This document shows positions 34,360 through 35,521 of a stretch of DNA of 35,521 bases, one piece after another (the stretch's first letter is position 1; each line of letters begins with the position of its first letter). The position numbers were made by a program, and so were the translations under genes. The notes below the pieces were generated by a model, which worked only from the letters and a program-made list of their open reading frames with translations, was not told where the DNA came from and did no database searches. Source of the stretch: Schizochytrium sp. CCTCC M209059 (taxonomy: Eukaryota; Sar; Bigyra; Thraustochytrida; Thraustochytriidae); contig KN805386.1 of NCBI GenBank assembly GCA_000818945.1, positions 86,751 to 122,271 on the forward strand, in the 5' to 3' direction.

Positions 34360-35301
34360 TTAGTCAAAGACCTTGCCAATGGGCGGGTACTCCTTGACGT
34401 AGAATGATGGGGTCTGCAGGTCGTCAAGGCAGCACATGTAGAGCATGGTGACGAGAACAAGAATGAGAGAAAGAAGAAGACCGGCCATAATGTGAGGAGA
34501 GCTGCGAACCTGGGTCTCGTGGCCAGAGAGAATGTTGGCAAGACGACGGCGGCTGACCTCGATGAGCGAGTTGACCTCCGGAAGCTCGGGAGCGGGCTTG
34601 GCACTGTCACCGGTCAGCACAGCCACGAAGCGGTCCTCGACATGGCTGCGCACCACCTGCAGAGTGGTCGCAATCGCGGCATCCCAGGCAGCGAGATCCG
34701 TGGGCAAAAGCACAACAACGCGAACCTTGCCGCCAGCAGACAGCTTGCCTTGAAGCTCGCTCTCCAGGGTGGTGGCCACCTGCGCAGCTTCGACGGCGAC
34801 GACGGCTTCACTGCCCTCGCCAAAGGCCCAGCGGCTCCAAGCAGACTGAGTGCCCGGGCGCGACTTGTCGACAACGTAGGGCATGACAAGCGAGGACTTG
34901 GCAGCGTCAAAGGCTTCGCGAAGAGCGGGAACAGCAGCCTTGGCCGCGGGGGCCTCGTCAAAGGCGCCGAGCGCCTGCGAGAGCTCCGCAGCGCTGAGCT
35001 GTTCGACGGCGAAGAGCACGGTAACATCCGCGTTGCCGTGCGCGGCGCCGAGACGAACGGACTGGAGCGTTTCCTCCGCGACGATCTTTTCAGCATCGCC
35101 GGCGAGGCGCTCCACGAGCGCCACGGCGTCCTGCGCGTGCACGCCCTCGAGACCGGCGTACAGGTTCTGCCCGCTCCACGTCTCCTGCGGCGACCACACG
35201 AGCGTGGGCACCGCGAGCTTCGTCGACGTCGTGCACGCACCCTGCGCCGCGGCAACGACGCACGCCGCCACGGCGCCTGCCATCTTCAAGCCGGCGCGCA
35301 T
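34360..35301 (-). CDS. Type I membrane protein, possible V-ATPase accessory factor Ac45/VOA1-like
   Basis: Product of 313 residues. The N terminus (MRAGLKMAGAVAACVVAAAQGA) is a convincing signal peptide with cleavage near residue 22-24. Residues 25 to about 265 form a lumenal domain, Ala-rich with alternating strands and helices (VRVVVLLPTDLAAWD, RFVAVLTGDS). One membrane span follows (about 268-292, HIMAGLLLSLILVLVTMLYMC). The cytosolic tail is short (LDDLQTPSFYVKEYPPIGKVFD). Signal peptide, lumenal domain, single span and a tail with an LQTPxxF motif are the layout of the Ac45/VOA1/BIG1 family, which assembles the V-ATPase membrane sector. The lumenal domain itself is not clearly similar by eye, so this is a tentative call. 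The start at 35301 is the first ATG; the frame further upstream has no ATG. Confidence 0.75.
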   Translation of the reverse strand: MRAGLKMAGAVAACVVAAAQGACTTSTKLAVPTLVWSPQETWSGQNLYAGLEGVHAQDAVALVERLAGDAEKIVAEETLQSVRLGAAHGNADVTVLFAVEQLSAAELSQALGAFDEAPAAKAAVPALREAFDAAKSSLVMPYVVDKSRPGTQSAWSRWAFGEGSEAVVAVEAAQVATTLESELQGKLSAGGKVRVVVLLPTDLAAWDAAIATTLQVVRSHVEDRFVAVLTGDSAKPAPELPEVNSLIEVSRRRLANILSGHETQVRSSPHIMAGLLLSLILVLVTMLYMCCLDDLQTPSFYVKEYPPIGKVFD

Positions 35302-35521
35302 CTTTGCTCCTGCCGCTGCTACTGCTCCTGCTGCTGCTGCTTGCACTCCAGCTGCACGCTGTTGTTCTTGCTCTGCTCTGCTTCGCACCCGAGGCTGCGT
35401 GGCCGCTCGAGGCCTCCGCGCGCGGCGTCGGGAAGCCGCGGGAAGAGGGCCGGGGCGGACGCGGGCGAGCGGGGACGCAGGCAGGCAGGGACGCAGGCGA
35501 GCGCGCGCGTGCGAGCGTGCG
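35302..35521. other. GC-rich upstream region at the right edge
   Basis: The 5' side of the last gene. It holds GCTGCT repeats at 35310-35345, CGCGAGG-type GC-rich sequence and a GGGACGCAGGCAGGCA repeat near the end. No gene is recognised before the window ends. Confidence 0.4.

Overview
The window is nuclear DNA from a free-living, flagellated eukaryotic microbe. Genes are protein-coding, mostly without introns, and closely packed on both strands. The few introns visible are short (about 74-218 nt) with GTGAGT or GTAAGT donors. GC content is high, and the gene spacers carry many microsatellites. Four of about fifteen genes are ciliary. Protein families (Crinkler-type nuclease-kinase, COR-TIR, large ankyrin arrays) together with this base composition make me favour a stramenopile, most likely a labyrinthulomycete/thraustochytrid. 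That placement is inference; no rRNA or organelle marker is present.

Layout, left: a GC-rich spacer with a 21-bp tandem repeat and a (GAT)15 tract leads to ribosomal protein uL4 (RPL4), whose upstream region has a cluster of telo-box-like TTAGG motifs. Next come CFAP58 (minus) and a divergently transcribed ASH/MSP-domain protein (plus), proteasome deubiquitinase RPN11 (minus), mitochondrial ClpP (plus), and an acidic protein with a faint MEA1-like pattern.

Centre (about 12.1-23.4 kb): the accessory part. A decayed COR-TIR gene (several frameshifts, and a TAG where TIR relatives usually have Trp) is followed by an intact restriction-nuclease-fold plus kinase protein of the Crinkler/FunK1 type, a PP2C phosphatase with N-terminal ankyrin repeats, and a 1190-residue protein made almost wholly of about 30 ankyrin repeats with a 31-residue period. 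These look like signalling or conflict genes rather than housekeeping ones.

Right: Qb-SNARE VTI1, a three-exon TMEM107-like transition-zone protein, a 736-residue unknown with a possible degenerate globin-like segment, a CWC2 splicing factor carrying extra RanBP2-type zinc finger and WW domains, adenylosuccinate synthetase (two exons), SPEF1 (two exons), and a type I membrane protein resembling the V-ATPase accessory factor Ac45/VOA1.

The housekeeping genes do not form one pathway. The recurring theme among them is the cilium: CFAP58, the ASH protein, TMEM107 and SPEF1. The most unusual observations are the COR-TIR relic next to the nuclease-kinase gene, the CWC2 domain fusion, the 31-residue ankyrin array, the telo-box cluster before RPL4, and a palindromic AGGCCTA motif that recurs in spacers. 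No tRNA, rRNA, CRISPR array or recognisable transposon was found.
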